Assembly: GCF_023630705.1 (NCBI RefSeq)
Contig: NZ_JALQEM010000019.1
Location: 179,337-243,336 of the forward strand
DNA from: Caballeronia sp. GAFFF1
GTDB taxonomy: Bacteria; Pseudomonadota; Gammaproteobacteria; Burkholderiales; Burkholderiaceae
Direction of reading: 5' to 3'
Length of the DNA stretch: 64,000 bases
Positions 38,432-47,815 of this stretch are shown one piece after another (the stretch's first letter is position 1; every line of letters starts with the position of its first letter). The notes below the pieces were generated by a model, which saw only the letters and a program-made list of their open reading frames with translations, did not search any database and had not been told where the DNA came from. The translations under genes and the position numbers were made by a program.

Positions 38432-39457
38432 ATGACGCACAATCCCGCCGACACCCGCTTCGAGCAACTCCGTTCCTGGCTTCAGACCTTCGCCGAAACC
38501 TATCGGCTGAATCTCGACAGCCTCGCCCCCGCCTCCGCCGACGCCAGTTTCCGCCGCTATTTCCGTCTCGACTGCGATTCCGCGCACGGCAGTACGCTGA
38601 TCGCCGTCGACGCTCCGCCGCCGGAAAAATGCCGCGAGTTCGTTCAGGTCGCGGGCCTGCTGGAGGCGGCGAACGTGCATGTGCCCAAGGTCCTGCAAAC
38701 GGATTTCGACGCGGGGTTCATGCTCGTCACCGATCTCGGCACGACCACGTATATGTCCGTGCTCGACGAAAAGAACGCGCGGTCCTTGATGCGCGCGGCC
38801 ATCGACAGCCTGATCCGCTTTCAGCAGACTGCGCGCGAGGGCGTGCTGCCGTCGTTCGACGACGCGTTCCTGCGCCGCGAGATGGAACTGATGCCCGAGT
38901 GGTTCATCGGCCGGCATCTGGGCCGCGAAGTGACGTCGGACGAACGCAAGACGCTCGACGACACGTTCACGCTGCTCGCACAAAGCGCGCTCGCGCAGCC
39001 GCAGACCTTCATGCTGCGCGATTTCATGCCGCGCAACTTAATGGTGAGCGAGCCGAACCCTGGCGTGCTGGATTTTCAGGACGCGGTGTACGGGCCGATC
39101 ACGTACGACATGGCCTCGCTCATGCGCGACGCGTTCATCAGCTGGGACGAGGAGTTTCAGCTGGACTGCATCGCGTATTACTGGGAGCGCGCGAAGAAGG
39201 CGGGACTGGACGTCGATCTCGATTTCGGCGAGTTCTACCGCCAACTCGAATGGATGGGCCTGCAACGGCACATCAAGGTGCTCGGTCTTTTCGCGCGCAT
39301 TCATTATCGCGACGGCAAGTCGCACTATCTCGCGGATTTGCCGCGTTTCATCGGCTATGCGCGTAAGGTCGCGGAGCGTTATGCGCCGCTGTGGCCGTTT
39401 GCGCGTCTGCTCGATTCGCTCGAAGGCCGCGCCGTCGAAGTCGGCTACACGTTCTGA
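38432..39457 (+). CDS. amgK: N-acetylmuramate/N-acetylglucosamine kinase
   Basis: A 341-residue aminoglycoside-phosphotransferase-fold kinase. The catalytic loop [11 protein letters not shown] and the metal-binding [10 protein letters not shown] are visible around residues 195-220. Next to murU and opposite lptD it matches AmgK, which phosphorylates the anomeric hydroxyl of MurNAc in the peptidoglycan recycling bypass known from Pseudomonas. That bypass gives intrinsic fosfomycin tolerance. ATG start [10 protein letters not shown]; an upstream TTG would add five residues. Confidence 0.88.
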   Translation: MTHNPADTRFEQLRSWLQTFAETYRLNLDSLAPASADASFRRYFRLDCDSAHGSTLIAVDAPPPEKCREFVQVAGLLEAANVHVPKVLQTDFDAGFMLVTDLGTTTYMSVLDEKNARSLMRAAIDSLIRFQQTAREGVLPSFDDAFLRREMELMPEWFIGRHLGREVTSDERKTLDDTFTLLAQSALAQPQTFMLRDFMPRNLMVSEPNPGVLDFQDAVYGPITYDMASLMRDAFISWDEEFQLDCIAYYWERAKKAGLDVDLDFGEFYRQLEWMGLQRHIKVLGLFARIHYRDGKSHYLADLPRFIGYARKVAERYAPLWPFARLLDSLEGRAVEVGYTF

Positions 39458-39471
39458 TTCCCCATTTCCGC

Positions 39472-40173
39472 ATGACCCAACACCTGAAGACGGCGATGAT
39501 CTTCGCCGCCGGGCGCGGCGAGCGCATGCGCCCGCTCACCGATACATGCCCCAAGCCACTGCTGGAAGCGGGCGGCAAGCCGCTCATTGTCTGGCAGATC
39601 GAGCGGCTCGCGGCGGCGGGCGTTGAAACCATCGTCATCAATCACGCGTGGCTCGGCGCGCAGATCGAAACGGCGCTCGGCGACGGATCGCGTTGGGGCG
39701 TCGAGTTGCGCTTCTCGCCCGAGGGCGAGGCGCTCGAAACGGCGGGCGGCATTGCGAAGGCGTCGCCGCTGATCGGTGAAGGCGTGTTTATCGCGGTGAG
39801 CGGCGACGTGTTCTGCGATTTCGACTACGCCACGCTGCGGGAACGCGCCGACGCACTTGCGCGCAGCGAACAGCCGGGCCTGCATCTCGTGATGACGCCG
39901 AATCCGCCGTTTCATCCGAACGGCGACTTTGCGCTGATCGACGGCAAGCTCGCGCTCGATGGCTCGCCGCGCTACACGTTCGGCAACATCGGTCTCTACG
40001 ACACGCGCATGTTCCGCGATCTCGCGCCCGGCACGCGCCGCGCGCTGACGCCCTACTATCGCGAAACCATCGCGCAGGGACGCGCGACCGGTGAACTGTA
40101 CGAAGGCCGCTGGGAGAACGTCGGCACGCCGGAGCAGCTTCAGTCGCTCGACAAGGCGCTTCGCGGGCGCTGA
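39472..40173 (+). CDS. murU: N-acetylmuramate alpha-1-phosphate uridylyltransferase
   Basis: A 233-residue nucleotidyltransferase. AAGRGERMRPLTDTCPKPL (about 11-29) is the nucleotide-binding signature and GDVFCDFD supplies the metal-binding Asp. It converts MurNAc-1-phosphate to UDP-MurNAc after AmgK, completing salvage of cell-wall muramic acid. It starts 14 bases after amgK, so the two are an operon. Confidence 0.9.
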   Translation: MTQHLKTAMIFAAGRGERMRPLTDTCPKPLLEAGGKPLIVWQIERLAAAGVETIVINHAWLGAQIETALGDGSRWGVELRFSPEGEALETAGGIAKASPLIGEGVFIAVSGDVFCDFDYATLRERADALARSEQPGLHLVMTPNPPFHPNGDFALIDGKLALDGSPRYTFGNIGLYDTRMFRDLAPGTRRALTPYYRETIAQGRATGELYEGRWENVGTPEQLQSLDKALRGR

Positions 40174-40204
40174 GCGCCCCGGAATGGGACGCATCCGATG
40201 GTAA

Positions 40205-41650
<1,446 letters not shown>

Positions 41651-41675
41651 CGCTGGCCGCCGCACAATAAGGAAG

Positions 41676-41708
41676 GCCCCACGCTCTCGCGAGCGCGGGG
41701 CTTTTTCT
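41676..41708 (+). terminator. Rho-independent terminator after purB
   Basis: GCCCCaCGCTC pairs with GAGCGcGGGGC around the tetraloop TCGC (one A-C mismatch) and is followed by TTTTTC. It also separates purB from the convergent gntK. Confidence 0.92.
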
Positions 41709-41719
41709 TCACGGCACGT

Positions 41720-42214
41720 TCAGCGCGTCTTGAGCTTCTCGATCACGTCATCGACGATCTGCTCGGGCGTCTTCTCGATGCTCTCGATAATCGCCTCGTC
41801 CTCGCCCGGTTCTTCGAGCGTGTTGAGCTGGCTCTCCAGCAGCGACGGATCGAAGAAGTGCCCGGTGCGCGTTTGCAGGCGCTCCTGCAGCGTCTCGAAG
41901 GTGCCGTGCAGATAGACGAAGCACACGTCCTTGTCGCCGTCGCGCAGGATATCGCGGTACGAGCGCTTCAGGGACGAGCACGTGAACACCGCCGTTTCGC
42001 CCGCGCGCTGCTTCTCTTCGATCGCCGCGCGTATGGTTTTGAGCCAGGGCCAGCGGTCCTCGTCGGTCAGAGGAATGCCGTGGTGCATCTTTTCCTTGTT
42101 GGCGGCGCTGTGAAAAGCGTCGCCGTCCGTGAACGGACAGTTCAGGCGCTCCGCCAACAATTCGCCGATTCGGGTCTTGCCGGCGCCGGACACGCCCATC
42201 GCGATGAGAATCAT
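41720..42214 (-). CDS. gntK: Gluconokinase
   Basis: A 164-residue P-loop kinase (GVSGAGKTRIG at 7-17) that makes 6-phosphogluconate. TDGDAFHSAANKEKM and GIPLTDEDRWPWL are the conserved gluconokinase segments. It lies 10 bases downstream of the gluconate symporter gene. Its product feeds the Edd/Eda enzymes encoded about 8 kb away. Confidence 0.96.
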   Translation of the reverse strand: MILIAMGVSGAGKTRIGELLAERLNCPFTDGDAFHSAANKEKMHHGIPLTDEDRWPWLKTIRAAIEEKQRAGETAVFTCSSLKRSYRDILRDGDKDVCFVYLHGTFETLQERLQTRTGHFFDPSLLESQLNTLEEPGEDEAIIESIEKTPEQIVDDVIEKLKTR

Positions 42215-42224
42215 CTCAAACTCC

Positions 42225-43589
42225 TTACACGACCGTCGCGAGTGCGAGGGTCAAACCGAGTCCCATCAGGGAAATGATGGTTTCGAGCAACGACCAGGTC
42301 TTGAACGTCTGTCCGACCGTCATCCCGAAATACTCTTTGATCAGCCAGAAGCCGCCATCATTCACATGCGAGAAGATGAGCGAGCCCGAGCCCGTCGCCA
42401 GCACCAGCAGTTCCGGGCTGACATGCCCGCCCGCCGCGGCTGCAACCGGCGCGACGATGCCGCACGCGGTCGTCATGGCGACCGTGGCCGAACCCGTCGC
42501 GAGACGAATGAGCGCGGCGACGAACCAGCCGAGCAACAGCGGCGACAGGTTAGCCGACGACGCCGTCGAGACGATCTGCTGCGAGATGCCGCTATCGCGC
42601 AGAACCTGGCCGAATCCGCCACCCGCTCCCACGATCAGCGTAATGCCCGCGATCGGGGCAAGACACTCGCCGCAAAACTTCTGAATCTGCTCGCGATTGA
42701 AGCCCTGCTTCGCGCCGAAAGTCCAGAAACTGACCAGCACGGCGATCAAGAGCGCCATGTCTGACTGGCCGATGAAGCGCAGCAGATTGTTCGGCAAGGT
42801 CTTCGGCGCGAAGATCAGATCCGCCCAGCTCCCGACCAGCATCAGAATCACCGGCAGCAAGATGGTGAACAGCGTAATGCCGAAGCTCGGCAGATCACGC
42901 TTCTTCTCGGTGTCGCCATGCTTTTGCGTGAACTGATCGGCGAGCGCGTTGGCATCCGGCAGCTTGACGTACTTGTGGATCATGAGCGCGAAAAGCGGAC
43001 CTGCGACGATCGCCGTCGGCACGCCGACGATCAAACCGTAAGCGATGGTCTTGCCGATATCCGCGTGGTACGCCTGCACGGCGAGCAGCGCGGCCGGGTG
43101 CGGCGGAATCAGACCGTGCACGACAGAAAGACCGGCGACCATCGGCAGGCCGATCAGCAACAGCGACTTGCCGGTTCGTCTGGCAACGTTGAATGCGATG
43201 GGAATCAGCAGCACGAAACCGACTTCGAAGAACACCGGCAAGCCGACGATGATCGCGACGACCATCATCGCCCAGTGAATGTTCTTCTCGCCGAAAAGCT
43301 TGATGAGCGTGTTGGCAATGCGCTCAGCGCCCCCGGATTCGGCCATCATCTTGCCGAGCATAGTGCCTAGACCGACCACAACCGCAATATGGCCGAGCGT
43401 GTTGCCGTTGCCGGTTTCGAACGACTTGACGATTTTGTCCATCGGCATGCCGACCGCGAGGGCCAGCAACACCGACACGATCATGAGCACGAGGAATGGG
43501 TAAACCTTGAAGCGGGCGATCATCAGGATCAGAACCGCGATCGCGATCACCGCGTAGAGCAGCAACATGCTCCCGTGGACGGCTGGCAT
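42225..43589 (-). CDS. Gluconate:proton symporter of the GntP family
   Basis: A 454-residue inner-membrane carrier with about 12 hydrophobic segments. VVVGLGTMLGKMMAESGGAERIA, IPPHPAALL and ATGSGSLIFSHVNDGGFWL are conserved in GntP/GntT transporters (the first split over a loop). An AAGGAGG ribosome site precedes the ATG of MPAVHGSML. It forms an operon with gntK and would import gluconate. Confidence 0.94.
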   Translation of the reverse strand: MPAVHGSMLLLYAVIAIAVLILMIARFKVYPFLVLMIVSVLLALAVGMPMDKIVKSFETGNGNTLGHIAVVVGLGTMLGKMMAESGGAERIANTLIKLFGEKNIHWAMMVVAIIVGLPVFFEVGFVLLIPIAFNVARRTGKSLLLIGLPMVAGLSVVHGLIPPHPAALLAVQAYHADIGKTIAYGLIVGVPTAIVAGPLFALMIHKYVKLPDANALADQFTQKHGDTEKKRDLPSFGITLFTILLPVILMLVGSWADLIFAPKTLPNNLLRFIGQSDMALLIAVLVSFWTFGAKQGFNREQIQKFCGECLAPIAGITLIVGAGGGFGQVLRDSGISQQIVSTASSANLSPLLLGWFVAALIRLATGSATVAMTTACGIVAPVAAAAGGHVSPELLVLATGSGSLIFSHVNDGGFWLIKEYFGMTVGQTFKTWSLLETIISLMGLGLTLALATVV

Positions 43590-43766
43590 AACGCCTCCTT
43601 GATTTTGTTGAGATTTTTTGCGCTGCCCGTGCGTTTGCCGTCGCTGCCCTGCTGCGTCGGGCAATGTCCGGCAAGCGCGCGCACGGCGCGGACGAACCGA
43701 ATTCTACTGGTAAGCGGAAGATGCGTCGGTAAACAGCAGCCGACGCAACGTTCACGCCAAAAACAA

Positions 43767-43799
43767 AAAACCGACGCTCGGGGAGCGTCGGTTTTTTTT
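43767..43799 (-). terminator. Terminator after the small lipoprotein gene
   Basis: A 9-base-pair stem CCGACGCTC with its complement (43771-43779, 43783-43791), loop GGG, is flanked by A and T runs. It suits termination on either strand; the lipoprotein gene at 43817 is the leftward user. Confidence 0.88.
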
Positions 43800-43816
43800 G
43801 GGGATTGCTTTTGCGG

Positions 43817-44119
43817 CTACGCAGCCGGTTTGGCCGCCGCGCGCGGATCGCCGCACCGGAAAGTCATTTCGCGCGGATTACCGCCGCCGGGAACGCTGTC
43901 GACGGCTTGCGCCACGACGACCTGTTGTTCCTTGCACATCTTCGCAGCAGCTGCCGTGCACGCGTTCTGCGATTCGAAAAGACCCGAGCACGTCACGCGA
44001 TACGCGTTCGGTTCTCCGGCGATGTTGACTCGGCGGGCGGTGTAGGTCATGCCCGTATCCGTCGAACAGGCCGAGAGCACGCCGGCGCATACGAGAGCGG
44101 TGATAAGAAGTTTGGACAT
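43817..44119 (-). CDS. Small lipoprotein
   Basis: A 100-residue protein with a lipoprotein signal: a short hydrophobic segment ends in GVLSAC (lipobox, Cys18). The mature part has five more cysteines only in the region VTCSGLFESQNACTAAAAKMC and FRCGD, so disulfides in the periplasm are likely. I recognise no functional family. It stands alone between gntP and the broken autotransporter. Confidence 0.8.
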   Translation of the reverse strand: MSKLLITALVCAGVLSACSTDTGMTYTARRVNIAGEPNAYRVTCSGLFESQNACTAAAAKMCKEQQVVVAQAVDSVPGGGNPREMTFRCGDPRAAAKPAA

Positions 44120-44168
44120 CTTGGTTTCGTCAGTTCATGCGAGTGGCTGGTTTGCGACGGTGAGCGAT

Positions 44169-44221
44169 CGGGCGATCGCGCAACACTATGCGATCGCCCG
44201 GTCTGCCCGAGTTTCCTCGGG
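44169..44221 (-). terminator. Two hairpins downstream of the broken autotransporter
   Basis: CGGGCGATCGC (44169-44179) pairs with 44190-44200, and CCCGAG pairs with CTCGGG at 44206-44221. Both lie just past the autotransporter stop on the minus strand. There is no T-run, so termination is only possible. Confidence 0.4.
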
Positions 44222-44228
44222 CCGCTGC

Positions 44229-45049
44229 TTACCAGCGATACGACGCGTTCGCGGTGTACACCGTGCCGCTACGGGTCGTGCCTGCACCCGCCTTCAGCAC
44301 GAGGTTTTGCGTGACGCGCAGGTTCAACGCGACGGCCGCAGCCGCATAACCCTGATACGAGGCACCGCCCACGCCGACGGACATGGTCTTGTCCTGGTCG
44401 ATGTTCGGAACCATCGCCAGCGCGGTGGCGGCAGCAATGCCCGAGTAAGCGGTACGGCCAACGAAGTCGAACTCACGGCCGTGGAGAGCGAATTGGACAT
44501 CGAGAACAGCTGGCTACCGTTGATCGCATCCGAACTCGTGGCACTAACGTTTCCAGTACTCAGATTCGTGATTGAATGGGTTGTCATATCGACATATTGA
44601 TTCATCTGAATCTTGGTGTTCGCGCCCACCGTGACGATCCCGCCGGAGCCCGCTGCGATCCAGGAAGTAGGCGCGGTGTCGTTGTCGGCAAGCATCGCCC
44701 CTGTAAACGACCCGAGTCCCTCAGCGCCGCCGCATACTGTCGCATTCACGGCCCCATTGGTGGTCGCGTACATCCCATAGTTGCCACCCGAACCGCACAC
44801 AGTCACCACGGGACCGGCCGCCCACGCGGACGAAGCGCCGAACATGAGTGCGACGGTTGCGCCCATGCCCGCGGCCGTCGCAAAGAACCCTTTCTGGGCT
44901 GCATTCGTGATCTGTGGTGATGCCGTTAGACCGTCTGTCTGCGCCCGCTCGACAGAACCCGACCGCTTTCCACGCGCCATCGCGGTCTCCGCGACCGCCA
45001 CGAACGTCCCTGCCTTTTCATTCCAAATACTGCGGTATGACTTATTCAT
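44229..45049 (-). pseudogene. Trimeric autotransporter adhesin (YadA type), broken by a frameshift
   Basis: The frame from 45049 has an extended signal peptide region (MNKSYRSIWNEKAGTFVAVAE, split at its end by AMARGKRSG), a hydrophobic core ending SSAWA, a very short head, and a YadA stalk motif SSDAINGSQLFSMSNSLSTAVSS. Then the frame is lost near 44459-44466. The continuation in another frame (GRTAYSGIAAATALAMVPNI...) is a complete YadA membrane anchor ending TANASYRW. One base is missing, or two are extra. Repaired, it would be only about 270 residues, an unusually small adhesin. It may be a sequencing error, phase-variable or decayed. Confidence 0.85.
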
Positions 45050-45179
45050 AAACCGAATTGACCCACTGAAAACGAGTGTCTTTTACAAAAAAAGAAAGAA
45101 AACACCTTTGACCAAGACAGAGGATATTCACGTGCAGCCCTTTCTTGAAGCGGACACGTCCTAAATTCAAAGAAACTCT

Positions 45180-45305
45180 ATGGACGACACGAATTCTGAG
45201 TCACAAGCTTTTTCAGCTAATTCCTATATACGACGGCTGAACACGCGACTTACCGCGGAGCAGAAGCGTTTCGCCACCACTCGAATCGAGCGTCGGGCGA
45301 TATGA
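45180..45305 (+). CDS. Putative 41-residue mini-protein, first of an overlapping pair
   Basis: The ORF reads MDDTNSESQAFSANSYIRR and then LNTRLTAEQKRFATTRIERRAI, with an acidic start and a basic helical second half. Its TGA overlaps the ATG of the next ORF (ATGA), which suggests coupling. There is no strong ribosome site (AAAGAAA upstream) and no known family. It lies divergent from the broken adhesin in low-GC DNA. Confidence 0.35.
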   Translation: MDDTNSESQAFSANSYIRRLNTRLTAEQKRFATTRIERRAI

Positions 45306-45403
45306 AACCAAGAGAAGGTGAGAGAGGACGTCCGCGCGCTATTGAACTACGGCTGAAGAAGCGAATCACCAAAGCGGAACGACGCACCGCGGCAACGGCG
45401 TAG
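45302..45403 (+). CDS. Putative 33-residue basic mini-protein, second of the pair
   Basis: The ORF reads MKPREGERGRPRAIELRLKK and then RITKAERRTAATA, strongly basic. It starts within the stop of the preceding ORF and ends 17 bases before a perfect terminator hairpin. I recognise no family; the order ORF-ORF-terminator is the main argument that it is expressed. Confidence 0.35.
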   Translation: MKPREGERGRPRAIELRLKKRITKAERRTAATA

Positions 45404-45420
45404 AAGAGACGCTAAGAATG

Positions 45421-45452
45421 GCAAAAGGCCGGTTAAGGAACCGGCCTTTTGC
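45421..45452. terminator. Perfect bidirectional terminator
   Basis: A 14-base-pair perfect stem GCAAAAGGCCGGTT with its complement has the loop AAGG and A/T flanks inside the stem. It lies between the mini-ORFs and the convergent DUF2827-like operon and can serve both. Confidence 0.9.
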
Positions 45453-45489
45453 GTCAGGCGGAAGAATGCGCAGTTATACGCTAGGCGAA

Positions 45490-46617
45490 TCAGCGCGGAG
45501 CCTTATCCATCAAAGAAGTGAGCAGCCGGCTGTAATCGGCGACGAGTTCGAGGTTATCTGGCAGAAAACGCGAAATCGCCTTACGCTGATCATCACGATA
45601 CCGGGCAACCCGCTGGTCGTGACCGTCTATTGCCTCGATGACTCGCCGCGCGCCTTCGCTTACGTCGTTCGCATGGTAGTAATACCCGAGATCGGTGCAC
45701 AACGTGGCATTGTGCACAAGCGGATAACCCTGCCAGCACACTTCCAGATAGAAATAGTTGAGCGGGTTTTCCCATTGATGCGAAACAACGATATCAGTCT
45801 TTTCCGCCAGGAAAGTTGGCGTATCGAAGCGCCCAAGGAACACCGCCTTGTGCTGGCGCACGATATCGAGCTGGTTCATGAGGGAAATGAATTCTTTGCA
45901 ATTAACTGCGAGGTGCTGCGCGTTCGTCACCTGCAGCAATTCGATCGCATCCGGCCGCTCACGATACGCAAGCTCGGCGATCATCGCCGGATACAGGCAG
46001 AATTTGACGACGTTGATATTCGGTTCCATCACGCTCAACCTTCTCGGACCGCCGTGCGGACGATACTGCCCCGATTCGGGCATTTCCGCGGTCCGCGCGT
46101 TCAGGAACAAGGGGCTCCAAATGAAGGGAACGACACGAGCGGTCTGCCGGCGCAGCACCTCGAAATACGGCTGACTGATATTGGCAACCTGCGGAATCAT
46201 CCAGATGTCGTCGTAACGCTGATTGACGAACAAGTTATCCCCAAAGCTGGGCTTGTTGAACAGAATCGATTCCATTGCATGGACGTATTCAAAGCCGCAG
46301 CAATAGGAAACAAGCCGCGCGCCGCGCTGCTTCAAGTACTCGGTCGCGCCCGGGTCAATCTGTCCGCCCAGTTCGATAAGAACATCAATATTGTCCTTCG
46401 CGCCGTCGAAAGTGACGGTTGGCCAGCGGTTCAAGTCCCACGGTAGTTTGTCCGTAATTGCAACATGCGTCGTATTGACCAGCACGACGCTTTCGACGTT
46501 CGGACAATTCTTGAGCGCCTCTGCCAGAAAGACGGCGTTCTGCTTGATGCCGTTATTCCACAAAGTCTCGGCCTCGTGATGCAAGCCAATCGTGATTCCA
46601 ATACGGAGGTTTTTCAT
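45490..46617 (-). CDS. DUF2827-like putative glycosyltransferase, copy 1
   Basis: A 375-residue protein of a Burkholderia-associated family that I recall as DUF2827. Segments shared with the two upstream paralogs are WNNGIKQNAVFLAEAL, VPFIWSPLFL, MEPNINVVKF and VSHQWENPLNYFYLEV followed by GYPLVHN. The two-domain pattern with EPN..V.K in the middle and HN/GYYY near the end resembles GT-B glycosyltransferases. It has no signal peptide, so it is cytoplasmic. It is the last gene of the three-gene operon, 46 bases after copy 2. The acceptor and donor sugars are unknown. Confidence 0.75.
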   Translation of the reverse strand: MKNLRIGITIGLHHEAETLWNNGIKQNAVFLAEALKNCPNVESVVLVNTTHVAITDKLPWDLNRWPTVTFDGAKDNIDVLIELGGQIDPGATEYLKQRGARLVSYCCGFEYVHAMESILFNKPSFGDNLFVNQRYDDIWMIPQVANISQPYFEVLRRQTARVVPFIWSPLFLNARTAEMPESGQYRPHGGPRRLSVMEPNINVVKFCLYPAMIAELAYRERPDAIELLQVTNAQHLAVNCKEFISLMNQLDIVRQHKAVFLGRFDTPTFLAEKTDIVVSHQWENPLNYFYLEVCWQGYPLVHNATLCTDLGYYYHANDVSEGARRVIEAIDGHDQRVARYRDDQRKAISRFLPDNLELVADYSRLLTSLMDKAPR

Positions 46618-46663
46618 CGCCCGATGCTCCAGTGCCGCGCTGCAACTTCAGTTAATCTCAGGT

Positions 46664-47815
46664 TCATGCTCTTGCGTAGACCGCTTCTATCGCCTGCGTG
46701 TAGGTACGCACATTGTCTTCATTCTCCGGATCGAGCGTATGAAGGAACGCCTTGGCCGTTGCACGATAGCTTTCGAGGTTTTCGTCGTGCACGCTGAACG
46801 CGCGCCGCAACGCCATACCACCCTCTTCGCAGTCGAAGTCGTGATAACGGTACCCGCAATCCCCGATCAGATGGGAGTTATGAATGAGCGGATAACCGCC
46901 ATATAACGCCTCGTAATACACGTAATTTTGCGGGTTTTCCCATTGATGACTGACCACCGCGTCCACGGACACCGGCACGATCTGCGCAAACGGATAACGT
47001 CCCTCGAAGAACCCGAGGCCGTGTTTCACGAGATCGAGGCTCTGCGCGAACCCGGCAAAGGCCGGATGCTCTTTGAGCTTGAACGTGTTGTACGCATACA
47101 TACGCTCGATCATGTCCGGATTCTCGCGATGCGCCGCCTCGCAGCACAGCATCGGAATAAAGCTGGTCTTCACCATGCAAACGTTCGGCTCGAAAATGCC
47201 GATGCGCCAGCGACGGCGGCCGGGCTGGTATCCGAATTTCTGCCCCTCGGGCAGCTTCGCGACTTCACGGTCGAGCACCACCGGGCTCCAGAGATGCGGC
47301 ATGAGTTTCACCGGCGCGCGGAAAAGCGTCTCGAAGTATGGCGCGCAACTACTCTCGTACTCAGGAAGCGTCCACACTTCATCGTACGGCGCACCTGAAA
47401 TCAGCAAGGCATGCTGCAGTTTGAAAACCATGCGCTCAATGTCGATCACGTAGTCGTTGCCCACGCGCATCGTGATGATTTTTCCGCCCTGCTCCCGAAA
47501 CTTGATCGACCACTCGCGGTTCAACTGCGCGCTCATCTCGATCATCACATCGAGCTTGCCCATCGCTGTTTCCATGTCGATTAGCGGCGCGGGGGAATCC
47601 ACTAGAAAACGCTTCGCGTCTTCAGGACCACCGTCGCCGCCTCCCGTTACGAGATAGGTCGCTTTCACACGCGGCGAGCGATTGAGCAGCATCACCAAGT
47701 AAAGGCAATTCTGGAAAATGCCGTTTTCCCAGAGCGACTGCTCGCCTTTACGAATGAAAATCGAGACGCCGACATTAAGCCGCTCTGGCATGCGGGAGTT
47801 CGTTTGCTTATTCAT
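46664..47815 (-). CDS. DUF2827-like putative glycosyltransferase, copy 2
   Basis: A 383-residue paralog with LWENGIFQNCLYLVMLLN, MPHLWSPVVLD, FEPNVCMVKTSFIPML, VSHQWENPQNYVYYEALY and GYPLIHNSHLIGDCGY. The N-terminal domain differs most from the other copies, so it may use another acceptor. Its start overlaps the stop of copy 3 by ATGA, which implies coupled translation. The EPN...K segment, where retaining GT-B enzymes bind the nucleotide sugar, is kept. Confidence 0.75.
   Translation of the reverse strand: MNKQTNSRMPERLNVGVSIFIRKGEQSLWENGIFQNCLYLVMLLNRSPRVKATYLVTGGGDGGPEDAKRFLVDSPAPLIDMETAMGKLDVMIEMSAQLNREWSIKFREQGGKIITMRVGNDYVIDIERMVFKLQHALLISGAPYDEVWTLPEYESSCAPYFETLFRAPVKLMPHLWSPVVLDREVAKLPEGQKFGYQPGRRRWRIGIFEPNVCMVKTSFIPMLCCEAAHRENPDMIERMYAYNTFKLKEHPAFAGFAQSLDLVKHGLGFFEGRYPFAQIVPVSVDAVVSHQWENPQNYVYYEALYGGYPLIHNSHLIGDCGYRYHDFDCEEGGMALRRAFSVHDENLESYRATAKAFLHTLDPENEDNVRTYTQAIEAVYARA

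Noticed and set aside
35788..39366. A 1192-codon rightward open frame opposite lptD
   Set aside because: It is antisense to lptD and runs out of frame through amgK. It is Arg/Ala/His-rich without any motif, the usual shadow of a high-GC gene.
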